A DNA stretch of 64,000 bases from Leptolyngbya sp. NIES-2104. GTDB lineage: Bacteria; Cyanobacteriota; Cyanobacteriia; Leptolyngbyales; Leptolyngbyaceae. Below, piece by piece: positions 45,712 to 54,607 of this stretch (position 1 is the stretch's first letter; each line of letters starts with the position of its first letter). Below the pieces are notes generated by a model. That model made no database searches. It had not been told where the DNA came from and saw only the letters and a list, made by a program, of their open reading frames with translations. Made by a program: the position numbers and the translations under genes. Location: contig NZ_BBWW01000001.1 in assembly GCF_001485215.1 (NCBI RefSeq), forward strand, positions 3,782,001 to 3,846,000. The letters run 5' to 3'.

Positions 45712-47775
45712 ATGCCAAATCGCTTAATTGAAGCTCAAAGTCTTTACTTACGAAAGCACGCTGAGAATCCGATCGATTGGTGGGCGTGGAGTGATGCGGC
45801 GATCGAACAAGCCAGACGTGACAATAAGATTATTTTTCTATCGGTTGGCTATTCGTCTTGTCACTGGTGCACAGTGATGGAAGGAGAGGCATTTTCAGAT
45901 CCTGAGATTGCTCGATATCTGAATGAGAATTATTTGCCGATAAAAGTCGATCGAGAAGAACGTCCGGATCTCGATAGCATCTATATGCAGGCGCTTCAGA
46001 TGATGACCGGACAAGGGGGATGGCCCTTAAACATTTTTTTAACGCCGGCTGATTTAGCACCGTTTTATGGAGGAACTTACTTTCCGATCGAGCCAAAGTA
46101 CGGAAAGCCTGGATTTCTGCATGTCCTACAGACGTTGAGAGGATTGTACGATAGCGATCGCTATCGATTAGATGCGGTGAAAGCTGAAATTCTCACAAAC
46201 TTACAAAACTCAGTGTTACTCCCCAATCAAACATTGAGTCAGGAACGATTAAAAGACGGTTTGGAATATAGTACGGGAATCATTTCGGCAGAGATGCCGG
46301 GAACCCGATTTCCAATGATTCCTTATGCGGATGCGGCGCTTCATGCGATACGGTTTGAATTCGATCGATACAATGCTCGTGAAGTAACCAGAAATCGAGG
46401 ATTGAGTTTAGCACTAGGTGGCATCTTTGACCATGTTGCGGGTGGATTTCATCGCTACACGGTAGATTCAACTTGGACAGTGCCACACTTTGAAAAGATG
46501 CTGTATGACAATGGGCTGATTGTTGAGTATCTTGCAAATCTTTGGGCAGCGGGAGTGCAGGAACCCGCGTTTGAAAGAGCGATCGCGAAAACGGTTCAAT
46601 GGCTCAAACGCGAAATGACTGCACCAGAGAGCTACTTCTATGCGGCGCAAGATGCAGATAGTTTTGCAACACCGGAAGAAGCAGAACCCGAAGAGGGCAC
46701 ATTCTATGTGTGGAGCTATGAAGAACTACAGAATGCGCTAACTTCTGAAGAATTGACTGAACTATCAGAACAGTTCGCGATCGAGCCAGTCGGTAACTTT
46801 GAAGGTAAGACCGTACTTCAGCGCAAACAATCTGGTCAGCTTTCTGATACGGTTGAATCTGCCTTGAATAAACTATTTGAAATCCGATACGGTTCATCGA
46901 TCGATGAAACTTTCCCACCTGCTCGGAATGCTGATGAGGCGCGATCAATCGCGTGGACAGGTCGAATTCCAGCCGTGACTGATACAAAGATGATTGTCGC
47001 TTGGAATAGTTTGATGATTTCGGGACTCGCTCGATCGTATGCCGTTTTCCGAGATTTAGAAGCTTTGGAACTTGCAAGTCAAGCCGCAACATTCATTCTA
47101 CAAAATCAGTGGATTAATCAACGTTTTCATCGAATTAACTACAACGGTTCGGTTGAAGTACTTGCCCAATCCGAAGATTTTGCTTTCTTTGTCAAAGCCT
47201 TGTTAGATTTGCACCAAGTGACTCGAAGCATTCAATCAGATGCGCCAGAGAATCAGATTGATTGGTTAGCAGAAGCAATTCGGATTCAAGCTGAGTTTGA
47301 TCAGTATCTCTGGAGTGATACCTTAAGTGGGTACTACAATACTGCGAGTGATGCGAGTCGCGATCTACTAATTCGAGAGCGGAGCTATGTAGACAATGCA
47401 ACCCCTTCTGCAAACGGAATCGCGATCGCGAACTTAGTCCGTCTCTCATTACTCACTGAGAACTTAGATTACTTCGATCGAGCAGAACAAACCTTACAAG
47501 CCTTTGCATCAGTGATGGAACAATCCCCGTCTGCTTGTCCCTCATTGTTTGCTGCTTTAGATTGGTTCCGCAATCAAACTTTAATTCGCAGTACGGTTGA
47601 GCAGATTGCAGCTTTAGAAACACAGTATTTACCAACGACTGCGTTTATGGTGATGGAGACTTTGCCGGAGAATGCGATCGCGCTTGTGTGTCAAGGTTTA
47701 AGCTGTAAAGAGCCAGCGAAGACGCAAGAACAATTCACCCAGCAGATTCAACAAAGTCAAATTAGAAGCCGATAA
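45712..47775 (+). CDS. Thioredoxin-domain protein of the YyaL/SPATA20 family (DUF255)
   Basis: The 687-aa protein from ATG 45712 begins MPNRLIEAQSLYLRKHAENP, the standard family start; an ATG at 45679 would add 11 residues. An N-terminal thioredoxin fold carries FLSVGYSSCHWCTVMEGEAF with a CxxC pair and WPLNIFLTPADLAPFYGGTY. A six-hairpin (alpha/alpha)6 domain follows (VPHFEKMLYDNGLIVEYLAN, WTGRIPAVTDTKMIVAWNSL). The biochemical role is unknown, possibly thiol or carbohydrate related. Confidence 0.9.
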   Translation: MPNRLIEAQSLYLRKHAENPIDWWAWSDAAIEQARRDNKIIFLSVGYSSCHWCTVMEGEAFSDPEIARYLNENYLPIKVDREERPDLDSIYMQALQMMTGQGGWPLNIFLTPADLAPFYGGTYFPIEPKYGKPGFLHVLQTLRGLYDSDRYRLDAVKAEILTNLQNSVLLPNQTLSQERLKDGLEYSTGIISAEMPGTRFPMIPYADAALHAIRFEFDRYNAREVTRNRGLSLALGGIFDHVAGGFHRYTVDSTWTVPHFEKMLYDNGLIVEYLANLWAAGVQEPAFERAIAKTVQWLKREMTAPESYFYAAQDADSFATPEEAEPEEGTFYVWSYEELQNALTSEELTELSEQFAIEPVGNFEGKTVLQRKQSGQLSDTVESALNKLFEIRYGSSIDETFPPARNADEARSIAWTGRIPAVTDTKMIVAWNSLMISGLARSYAVFRDLEALELASQAATFILQNQWINQRFHRINYNGSVEVLAQSEDFAFFVKALLDLHQVTRSIQSDAPENQIDWLAEAIRIQAEFDQYLWSDTLSGYYNTASDASRDLLIRERSYVDNATPSANGIAIANLVRLSLLTENLDYFDRAEQTLQAFASVMEQSPSACPSLFAALDWFRNQTLIRSTVEQIAALETQYLPTTAFMVMETLPENAIALVCQGLSCKEPAKTQEQFTQQIQQSQIRSR

Positions 47776-47776
47776 G

Positions 47777-48076
47777 CTATCGAAGCGGGATAAATGGAAA
47801 CACAGTTTTGATGAATCTTCGCAGACGTAAAAGTCCGATCGTTCTTCTGAGTTGAGGTGAAACTTGGTCGCGTGGATTCTCTGGCTGACCTTGCTGAAGT
47901 TGTTTCTGAAGTGCTACATATTCGGCGGCATTCAAAGGCTTATTGTCAATCGGCGATCGCGCTTCGGTAATAATCTCGGTTCGCGCCACTTCTTCGGGCT
48001 GATCCTCTGGAGGTGGAAGCGCCATTGCAGGAGTCGCGATCGTCAAAACTAAGCAAGCTAAAAGCGTCGATTTCAT
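47777..48076 (-). CDS. Small secreted protein, conserved in cyanobacteria
   Basis: The 99-aa protein has a cleavable signal (LLACLVLTIATPAMA) and a short mature domain: RTEIITEARSPIDNKPLNAA, EYVALQKQLQ, RRTIGLLRLRRFIKTVFPFI. It resembles short cyanobacterial secreted proteins that I know only as hypothetical. Its start overlaps the rsmD stop by 4 bases, so it is the third gene of a hisH-rsmD-orf operon. Confidence 0.7.
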   Translation of the reverse strand: MKSTLLACLVLTIATPAMALPPPEDQPEEVARTEIITEARSPIDNKPLNAAEYVALQKQLQQGQPENPRDQVSPQLRRTIGLLRLRRFIKTVFPFIPLR

Positions 48077-48609
48077 AGTGCTTGGTAGAACGTCAGTGCA
48101 GTGTTACCGTAGCGTTTTTCGCGAACAATCGTTAAAGACAATTCAGGCAAGGTAAGACCGGGACGATGTTCGACTGCGAGTTCGCCACGGGGAGCGAGCA
48201 GGTTCAGAGATGCGATCGCACTCAACACCAAAACATACAAATCACTGTCATATGGCGGATCAAAATAAATGCGATCGAACTGTTGCCCAGCAAGTTTTTC
48301 CAACCGTTTCACGACATCGCCCCGCAAGACTTGATAAGACTGTTCAGGCTTTGCAACTTGTTTCCAGTTTTGTTCAATGATGCGACAGGCAGCGGTCGAT
48401 TGTTCGATTCCGATTACGATCGAAGCGCCTCGACAAAGTGCTTCGGCTCCCATCGAACCGCTTCCAGTACAAAGATCCAGCCAGCGACACTGTTCGATCG
48501 AGCCTTGCCAAATGTTGAATACGGCTTCGCGAACTCGCGCTAGAGTTGGGCGGGTTTCTTGTCCTGGAAGCGTTTTGATCGATCGATTGCCGTAGATTCG
48601 GAGGCTCAT
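48073..48609 (-). CDS. rsmD: 16S rRNA (guanine-N2-)-methyltransferase RsmD family
   Basis: The 178-aa protein has SAM motif I (WLDLCTGSGSMGAEALCRGA) and the N2-guanine catalytic motif DPPY (IYFDPPYDSDLYVLV). The N-terminus SLRIYGNRSIKTLPGQETRP is family-typical. RsmD methylates G966 of 16S rRNA. Four-base overlaps on both sides link it to hisH and the small secreted protein. Confidence 0.9.
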   Translation of the reverse strand: MSLRIYGNRSIKTLPGQETRPTLARVREAVFNIWQGSIEQCRWLDLCTGSGSMGAEALCRGASIVIGIEQSTAACRIIEQNWKQVAKPEQSYQVLRGDVVKRLEKLAGQQFDRIYFDPPYDSDLYVLVLSAIASLNLLAPRGELAVEHRPGLTLPELSLTIVREKRYGNTALTFYQAL

Positions 48610-49247
48610 ACGTTTGTTAACTGGCGCTGATTCACCAACTGAACAAAGTTCGATAAAAGCTGCAATCCAGCAGTTGAAGATTTTTCTGGGTGGAACTGAA
48701 CCGCCATGAGATTTCGACGAGCGATCGCGGCTGTCACGGTCTGAGTTCCATGTGTAATCGTTGCGGCTCGAATGTTCGGATCAGTTGGCTCGACGTAGTA
48801 GGAGTGCACAAAATACACCCAAGGATCAGTTCCTAAGTTTTGCCAGAGAGAACAATCGGGCTGAGTGAATTCAAGTTGATTCCAACCCATATGAGGAATC
48901 GTTAATCCAGACTCAGGCTGAAAGCGTTTGACGGTTCCGGGAACAATGCCTAAACCGGGTTCTTGACCTTCTTCGCTCGATTCAAACAGGATTTGTAAGC
49001 CTAAACAGATTCCTAAAAATGGTTTCCCACTGTCGATCGCATCTTTGATCGGTTGAACGAGGTCACGCGATCGCAGATGTTGAACGGCTGGATCGAACGC
49101 TCCCACACCCGGAAGCACCACAGCATCCGCTTGTTCAATTTCTTTTGCCGAATCCGTTACAAGAGTAATCGCGCCTGCATTGTCGAGTCCCTTACAAGCA
49201 GAGTGCAAATTCCCCATGTCATAATCGACAACAGCGATCGTTGGCAT
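48606..49247 (-). CDS. hisH: Imidazole glycerol phosphate synthase glutaminase subunit
   Basis: HisH supplies ammonia from glutamine to HisF in histidine synthesis. The 213-aa protein shows VVDYDMGNLHSACKGL, the oxyanion strand LPGVGAFDPAVQ, the catalytic Cys81 in FLGICLGLQILFESS and the His/Glu pair in AVQFHPEKSS. hisF is not adjacent. It overlaps rsmD by 4 bases. Confidence 0.97.
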   Translation of the reverse strand: MPTIAVVDYDMGNLHSACKGLDNAGAITLVTDSAKEIEQADAVVLPGVGAFDPAVQHLRSRDLVQPIKDAIDSGKPFLGICLGLQILFESSEEGQEPGLGIVPGTVKRFQPESGLTIPHMGWNQLEFTQPDCSLWQNLGTDPWVYFVHSYYVEPTDPNIRAATITHGTQTVTAAIARRNLMAVQFHPEKSSTAGLQLLSNFVQLVNQRQLTNV

Positions 49248-49281
49248 TTTTCAATCCTCTAGTCTAGCTCTTAAATTCTAG

Positions 49282-49779
49282 ATGAAAATCTTACTAACTT
49301 CATTTACAACTTGGCTGGAACATCATCGATCGAATGCGTCGGATGATTTGCTTGAAGCAATTGTCGATCATGTTTCCCCGGAGTGTCACTTTCTCAGATT
49401 GCTTCCAGTCGATTTTGAACTGGCTCCAAAAATTGCGATCAGGAAAATTAACGAACTTCAGCCAGAGATGACGATCTGTTGTGGTATGGCAGAATCGCGG
49501 CAAAAACTGTCGATCGAATCGAATGGGAAATTTCAGAGTGATATTCTGCGATCGCGTCTTGATTTAACCCAGCTAATCGAATCAACCAACATCACAGAAA
49601 TTAGTCACGATGCTGGAAATTTCGTGTGTAATTATGTTTACTACTGCGTTCTCAAACATTTGGAGAATTTGAATCAGCAATGTTTGTTCGTTCATGTTCC
49701 AGTGTTGACTTCAGCGAATCAAGAAATGATTGTTCAGGACTTTTTGACCATTCTCGATCAAGTAACAAAATACAAATAA
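49282..49779 (+). CDS. Pyroglutamyl-peptidase I (C15) family protein
   Basis: The 165-aa protein is shorter than the typical 200-aa family. It keeps the likely triad: Glu in CGMAESRQKLSIE, Cys in DAGNFVCNYVYY and His in CLFVHVPVL. The start MKILLTSFTTWLEHHRSNAS matches the family's N-terminal strand and active-site loop. It would remove N-terminal pyroglutamate from peptides. Residues between are shortened, so activity is uncertain. Confidence 0.8.
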   Translation: MKILLTSFTTWLEHHRSNASDDLLEAIVDHVSPECHFLRLLPVDFELAPKIAIRKINELQPEMTICCGMAESRQKLSIESNGKFQSDILRSRLDLTQLIESTNITEISHDAGNFVCNYVYYCVLKHLENLNQQCLFVHVPVLTSANQEMIVQDFLTILDQVTKYK

Positions 49780-49836
49780 ACTGCACGATCGTGCTCTCCA
49801 AATGCGATGGTATTTCACGAGCATTAGAGGTGAGAT

Positions 49837-51606
49837 ATGCGACGCGCTTGGATTTTCGGACTGCTAACTGTTCTGATTTTGACGATCGTTCCTCCAGCAT
49901 TTTCTCAGTCAAAATTCACAGATATCCAAAATCATTGGGCGCGATCGTGCATTGAATCTTTGACGCAGAAATCGATTATTCGCGGATTTCCAAACAATCA
50001 GTTTCGACCGGATGATCCAGTGACGCGATCGCAGTTCGCCGCAATGGTGGTCAATGCGTTTCCAGATCAAATCAATTCACCGACTCGTAATTTAGTTCAA
50101 TTCAAAGATATTGCAGCGAATTATTGGGCAAAAGACGCGATCGAGAAAGCTTACCGATCGAACTTCTTTTCTGGTTTTGATGATGGAACATTCCGCCCAG
50201 AGTTACAGATTCCAAGAGTACAAGCTTTAACTGCACTCGCAAACGGACTCAAGCTAAAACCGACAATTGAACTATCCAACAAGGTATTTGCTGATCTTCA
50301 GGATGTGCCGAACTATGCGAAAAGCGCGATCGCTGCCACAACCGAACGTCAAATTTCAGTCAGTTTTCCCAATGCTCAACGGCTGAATCCAAATCGGGTC
50401 GCCAGTCGTGGAGAGATCGCGGCATTTCTTTGTCAGGCGTTACCGGACACGAAAGGATTGATTAGCGATCGCTATCTTCCCAAACCCGAACTACAAGCAA
50501 GAGAAATTCGCGGCGTTTGGTTAACGAACATTGATAGTGATGTCCTATTCGATAAAGCTAGATTGAGCAATGCTGTGAGTGAACTTGCACGATTGAACTT
50601 TAATACGCTTTATCCAACTGTTCTAAATTGGGGCTACACCCTCTATCCCAGCCAAGTGATGAAGCAGGAAATTGGGTTTGCGGTTGATCCGCGACCTGTT
50701 GCCGCAGGACTTCAAAATCGAGACATGCTCAAAGAAATGATTGCAGAAGCGCATCAGAAAGACATGGCTGTGATTCCCTGGTTTGAGTTTGGGTTTATGG
50801 CTCCGAAAGAGTCAGAGATTGCACAGAAACATCGAGATTGGTGGACACAGAAACGAGATGGATCAGTCGATTATGAACCTTCTGCGTTAGATGGTAAGCA
50901 AATCCCTATTTGGTTTAACCCACTTAAGCCTGAAGTGCAGCAATACATTCTCAACCTCGTGTCTGAAGTGGTCGAAAACTATGATGTTGATGGCATTCAG
51001 TTCGATGATCACTTTGGTTTACCGGTGTCGTTTGGCTATGACGATTACACAGTAAATCTTTACAAGCAAGAACATAGCGGAAAAGCTCCACCTGATAATG
51101 CTCAGGATGCAGAATGGATGCGATGGCGATCGAATAAATTACAAGCCTTTCTCACACAGCTTTTTCAAACCGTGAAAGCGAAGAAAAACAATGTTCTCAT
51201 CTCACTTTCGCCGCTCGATTTGCCTTATGCGTATGAAACGTTTTTAGTCGATTGGCACAAGTGGGAACAAGCAGGACTAGTCGAAGAAGTGATTCCGCAG
51301 ATCTACTTTCAGGGGCAGAAATTTGTCGATCGTATTAACCCCAACACCTGGGAAACATTACGGGCAGCAAGAGATCATATTCCAACTGCGATCGGTGTTC
51401 TCAGCGGACTTTCTAGCACACCCCGCCCGATCGATGAACTGCAACGACAAGTCAAAGCCGTTCGCGATCAAGGCTATGATGGCATGTCATTCTTCTTTTA
51501 TGAAACCTTGTGGAACAAGTCACCTGAACCCACTGAGATTCGGAAAGCAGGATGGCAAAGCTTGTTCAAACAGAAAGTTCAAAGAACTAGCGTGATCAAT
51601 CGATAA
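49837..51606 (+). CDS. SLH-domain glycoside hydrolase-like protein (GHL10/DUF187)
   Basis: The 589-aa protein has a signal peptide (LTVLILTIVPPAFS), about three S-layer homology domains (residues 25-210: FTDIQNHWARSCIESLTQKS, FKDIAANYWAKDAIEKAYRS) and a TIM-barrel GHL10 domain (residues 215-580: REIRGVWLTNIDSDVLFDKA, NLVSEVVENYDVDGIQFDDH, YAYETFLVDWHKWEQAGLVE). It is likely bound to the wall polymer and acts on a glycan. The substrate is unknown. Confidence 0.9.
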   Translation: MRRAWIFGLLTVLILTIVPPAFSQSKFTDIQNHWARSCIESLTQKSIIRGFPNNQFRPDDPVTRSQFAAMVVNAFPDQINSPTRNLVQFKDIAANYWAKDAIEKAYRSNFFSGFDDGTFRPELQIPRVQALTALANGLKLKPTIELSNKVFADLQDVPNYAKSAIAATTERQISVSFPNAQRLNPNRVASRGEIAAFLCQALPDTKGLISDRYLPKPELQAREIRGVWLTNIDSDVLFDKARLSNAVSELARLNFNTLYPTVLNWGYTLYPSQVMKQEIGFAVDPRPVAAGLQNRDMLKEMIAEAHQKDMAVIPWFEFGFMAPKESEIAQKHRDWWTQKRDGSVDYEPSALDGKQIPIWFNPLKPEVQQYILNLVSEVVENYDVDGIQFDDHFGLPVSFGYDDYTVNLYKQEHSGKAPPDNAQDAEWMRWRSNKLQAFLTQLFQTVKAKKNNVLISLSPLDLPYAYETFLVDWHKWEQAGLVEEVIPQIYFQGQKFVDRINPNTWETLRAARDHIPTAIGVLSGLSSTPRPIDELQRQVKAVRDQGYDGMSFFFYETLWNKSPEPTEIRKAGWQSLFKQKVQRTSVINR

Positions 51607-51726
51607 CTGGCTACTTTTAGCGATCGACTTTGCAGCTTTCAGCAATCTAAGGGATATCTTTTCCTGACAGTATAGAGATGTCTTCAATCAAACCCCTTAA
51701 ACCGCTGCACAGAAAGGAGATCGACC

Positions 51727-52044
51727 ATGAAAGCACTCACTCAAAAAGCAACCATCTTAATGCTCGGTGTATTTCTAAATGTGGCTGGAATTGGTGCATT
51801 GATGCCGCATTCCGCTTCGGCTCAACGAGTCTGCCAAACCTACCGAGTGACACGCAATTTCGGATTGTATGTTTATGTCAATGGCGGTAAGCGCATCATT
51901 GCAACGCTTCCCTACAACCAAATTGTTGGGGTCATTGGACTGAGCGATGGCGGGGACTGGGCGAAGATTCGCTATTTGCGGGTCGATGGACGTTATGGAG
52001 AAGGATGGGTTTCTTCGCAATTCCTGACCTGTTTCCAAAATTAG
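51727..52044 (+). CDS. Secreted small SH3-type protein
   Basis: The 105-aa protein has a signal peptide (MLGVFLNVAGIGALMPHSAS) followed by an SH3-like beta domain (YVNGGKRIIATLPYNQIVGV, WAKIRYLRVDGRYGEGWVSS). Bacterial SH3 domains bind peptidoglycan. GAAAGGAGATC lies about 10 bases before the ATG and is a strong ribosome site. It stands between the SLH glycosidase and a minus-strand 49-aa gene. Confidence 0.8.
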   Translation: MKALTQKATILMLGVFLNVAGIGALMPHSASAQRVCQTYRVTRNFGLYVYVNGGKRIIATLPYNQIVGVIGLSDGGDWAKIRYLRVDGRYGEGWVSSQFLTCFQN

Positions 52045-52083
52045 TCGATGAGGGAGAGAGTAAGTTACTTTCTCCCAATCCTT

Positions 52084-52233
52084 TTATTTCTGCAAGGTGG
52101 GTGAGGGTGATGAAACTGGAGCGCTCTTCACATTCACCACGCCCAAATATCCGAGAAAAACAACGACTCCGATCAAAGCCGCAATTTGTATCGATCGTTC
52201 GATCGTAATAAACCCTTGCAGTAGTCGATTCAT
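52084..52233 (-). CDS. 49-aa single-pass membrane protein
   Basis: I found this small frame by reading the minus strand. It starts MNRLLQGFITIERSIQIAAL, has a transmembrane stretch IAALIGVVVFLGYLGVV and ends in a Ser/Pro-rich tail. A GAGAA sits about 9 bases before its ATG. Its amphipathic start and single helix resemble small photosynthetic-complex subunits, but I recognise no named one. Confidence 0.5.
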   Translation of the reverse strand: MNRLLQGFITIERSIQIAALIGVVVFLGYLGVVNVKSAPVSSPSPTLQK

Positions 52234-52349
52234 GTCAATTCTCACGCAACTTGATTAGCTTCAATCCTAGCAAGAAGAATTTCGCAAATCTGCATATTCC
52301 CTCTTTAGAAAGAAGGAAACCGCCTAAAATTGGTTAAATTAGTAATATA

Positions 52350-52434
52350 GGACACAGAAAAAGATTCGGACATACCCTTGTTGAAGGGATGGTGACAGGT
52401 TTGATGTGTCTCCTGATCATTCAAGGAGGCTCAT
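52350..52434 (+). promoter_or_regulatory. Structured 5' leader with possible Shine-Dalgarno switch
   Basis: An outer stem GACACA (52351-52356) pairs with TGTGTC (52405-52410) around an inner hairpin CCCTT-gttg-AAGGG. Right after, CTCCT (52410-52414) can pair with AGGAG (52424-52428) of the strong Shine-Dalgarno site AAGGAGG (52423-52429). The two stems share base 52410, so they may compete. A ligand- or temperature-responsive leader is a hypothesis. Confidence 0.45.
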
Positions 52435-52680
52435 ATGCAGCACATCGATCGCGAAACCCAAAATTGGTCACTTTACCAAGAACTTGAACTTTTACCCAAG
52501 ACAGCACCCAGCCCAGAAGTGATTCCTACTTTCGGCTTAAATCACTTGTGGCGTGGGTTAGTCAGACTTCTAACAGACGAACTCGTTGACGAACAGCGAT
52601 CGCAGTTTTTAGAACGCTGCTTGCAAAAAACGCCCTCTGAATCAAGCGGCGTTAAGGAATTTCTCAAGCTGATTGAGTAG
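52435..52680 (+). CDS. Small hypothetical soluble protein
   Basis: The 81-aa protein (MQHIDRETQNWSLYQELELL, LWRGLVRLLTDELVDEQRSQ) is acidic and helical, with no signal or membrane segment. I do not recognise it. A consensus Shine-Dalgarno site AAGGAGG lies 5 bases before ATG and a structured leader precedes it. The 3' end overlaps the convergent SpoIIM-like gene by 17 bases. Confidence 0.65.
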   Translation: MQHIDRETQNWSLYQELELLPKTAPSPEVIPTFGLNHLWRGLVRLLTDELVDEQRSQFLERCLQKTPSESSGVKEFLKLIE

Positions 52681-53638
52681 TCCGTTTTCGACTGCAATAT
52701 CGCACCAGTGCAACGAACAACCCGATCCCAGCAAAATACTTCAAGGGAGCGGGAACGATCGGACTCGGCGAGAAAAATCCTTCAATCACGCCTGCAATTA
52801 CAAGCATCGGAATCACACCAAACATTAATTGTGCAGCTTTCAAGCTATACACTTTAATCGCATCAATACGGCGATACTGTCCTGGAAACAGAATTCCGCG
52901 TGCAATTAACAATCCTGCACCACCCGAAAAGAAAATCGCTGGCAGCTCTAACGATCCATGCGGAAATACAAACGCCCAAAAGGGAAACGCGAGATTGTTC
53001 TGAGCAACTAAAGTTCCAACGCTTCCAATTAGCAAACCATTGAGAAACAGAATGACGATCGTATAAATTCCCAGCGTCATTCCTCCGGCTGCTGCTCGAA
53101 ACGTCACACTCAAATTATTGGTCATAATCTGACTCGCCGCAGTCGGTTCACTGCCCAAAATCGACCCCATCCAGAGTTTCCCTTCATCGCGCACCGTTCG
53201 GATCAGATGCTCCGGTACAACCATTTCAAGAAATTGCGGGTCACGCCACGAAAACCACCACGCAATCAAGCCACCGAGCAGAAATAATCCAGTTGCGATC
53301 GCGCTATAAGCAATGGTTTCCTGAACGACTTCCGGTAAGCCCCATTTGTAAAACTCGATCGCGTTTTTCCATTCTTGTTTGCGCGATCCTTGGTAAACCT
53401 GACTGTATCCGCGAGAAGTCAACCGCTGAAGATCTTGCACGATCGTATTTCCGACTAATTTCTGATTCGTTCGTGCTCTAGCAAGATCCGCAGACACGGA
53501 GCGGTACAGGCTGGCAAGATTTTTAATCTCTTCGGTGGAGAGCGATCGTAAGCCGCGCTTTTCGATTCGGGTGAGTAAATCGTCTAACTGTTTCCAATTT
53601 GGCTCTCGTCGAGCAATCCAGCGGTTTACGTTCATCAT
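52664..53638 (-). CDS. SpoIIM-family (stage II sporulation M, DUF95) membrane protein
   Basis: The 324-aa protein has a soluble N-terminal part (residues 1-95: IARREPNWKQLDDLLTRIEK, SLYRSVSADLARARTNQKLV) and about six transmembrane helices with the family core WAFVFPHGSLELPAIFFSGG and MTLGIYTIVILFLNGLLIGS. In cyanobacteria it is not linked to sporulation. Together with an RDD protein it forms a frequent membrane gene cluster of unknown task. It is divergent from the following pair. Confidence 0.9.
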   Translation of the reverse strand: MMNVNRWIARREPNWKQLDDLLTRIEKRGLRSLSTEEIKNLASLYRSVSADLARARTNQKLVGNTIVQDLQRLTSRGYSQVYQGSRKQEWKNAIEFYKWGLPEVVQETIAYSAIATGLFLLGGLIAWWFSWRDPQFLEMVVPEHLIRTVRDEGKLWMGSILGSEPTAASQIMTNNLSVTFRAAAGGMTLGIYTIVILFLNGLLIGSVGTLVAQNNLAFPFWAFVFPHGSLELPAIFFSGGAGLLIARGILFPGQYRRIDAIKVYSLKAAQLMFGVIPMLVIAGVIEGFFSPSPIVPAPLKYFAGIGLFVALVRYCSRKRTTQSA

Positions 53639-53722
53639 TTTGTGAAAAAGAGCGTCGTGATTGAGTGAACCTCGCCTAAGATAGCCTCAGCCCTTATGGT
53701 TCAGAATCATTCACGTTGAGCT

Positions 53723-54577
53723 ATGACTAATATTAGTCCGGAACATTCATTTCAGCCCCTCAGTGTCGGAAATGTGGTCAGTGCAGGAGTCCGCCTGTAT
53801 CGATCGAACATGAAACGCTATCTGATTCTCGTTTTGCGATCGTATCTCTGGTCATTTGTCCCGATCTACGGCTGGGGAAAAAGTATCGAGATCACAGGTC
53901 GAATGTCGCGACTGGCATATCAAGAATTGATCAATCAGCCTGAAACGATGACCGAAGCGTATCAAAAGACCGATCGCCAAATCTGGAATTTTCTGGTTTC
54001 TGGCTTGCTGATGGGCTTGATTAATTTCGGACTGTTCATGGCTTTTTTCATCGGCTATTTTATATTTACGTTACTAACTGTCTTGGTGCTATCGGCACTG
54101 GGATCTGCAAGCCCGTCTGATACCGTTGGGATCGTGGTTAGTGTCTTAATCGGACTAGGATTTCTCGCCTACATATTGGTGGCGTTCTTCATTTGGTTGC
54201 GGGTGTTCTCTCGATTGTTTATTCATGAAGTGCCGCTTGCGATCGAAGAAGGCATCGATGGGGTAACCACGATCGGGCGCAGTTGGACACTGACAAAAGG
54301 ATCAGTCGGACGGATTCAATTGATCATTCTGGTCGCTGGACTGATTACTCTAGTCATCATGCTGCCTGCAATGTTCTTTGTTCTGGGAATTATTGGAGCG
54401 GGAGCCGACCCAGAAAATAACCCAGTATCAGGACTCTTTGTGATTCTGTTCTATGCTGCGATTTTGCTTGGAAATGCGTTGATTATTCCTTTCTGGCAGG
54501 CGATCAAAGCGGTCGTTTACTATGATTTGCGATCGCGCCGAGAAGGTTTGGGTTTGGAATTGCGCGATCGCGGTTAA
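53723..54577 (+). CDS. Polytopic membrane protein, GPDPase-membrane-domain-like
   Basis: The 284-aa protein has about six hydrophobic helices (FLVSGLLMGLINFGLFMAFF, LIILVAGLITLVIMLPAMFF) and the segment AVVYYDLRSRREGLGLELRD that ends many glycerophosphodiesterase-type membrane domains (DUF975-like). There is no phosphodiesterase domain. It precedes the RDD gene by 30 bases, so both are probably one transcript. Confidence 0.75.
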   Translation: MTNISPEHSFQPLSVGNVVSAGVRLYRSNMKRYLILVLRSYLWSFVPIYGWGKSIEITGRMSRLAYQELINQPETMTEAYQKTDRQIWNFLVSGLLMGLINFGLFMAFFIGYFIFTLLTVLVLSALGSASPSDTVGIVVSVLIGLGFLAYILVAFFIWLRVFSRLFIHEVPLAIEEGIDGVTTIGRSWTLTKGSVGRIQLIILVAGLITLVIMLPAMFFVLGIIGAGADPENNPVSGLFVILFYAAILLGNALIIPFWQAIKAVVYYDLRSRREGLGLELRDRG

Positions 54578-54607
54578 AGTGAAATATCTTTCATTGATTC
54601 CCCGGTT

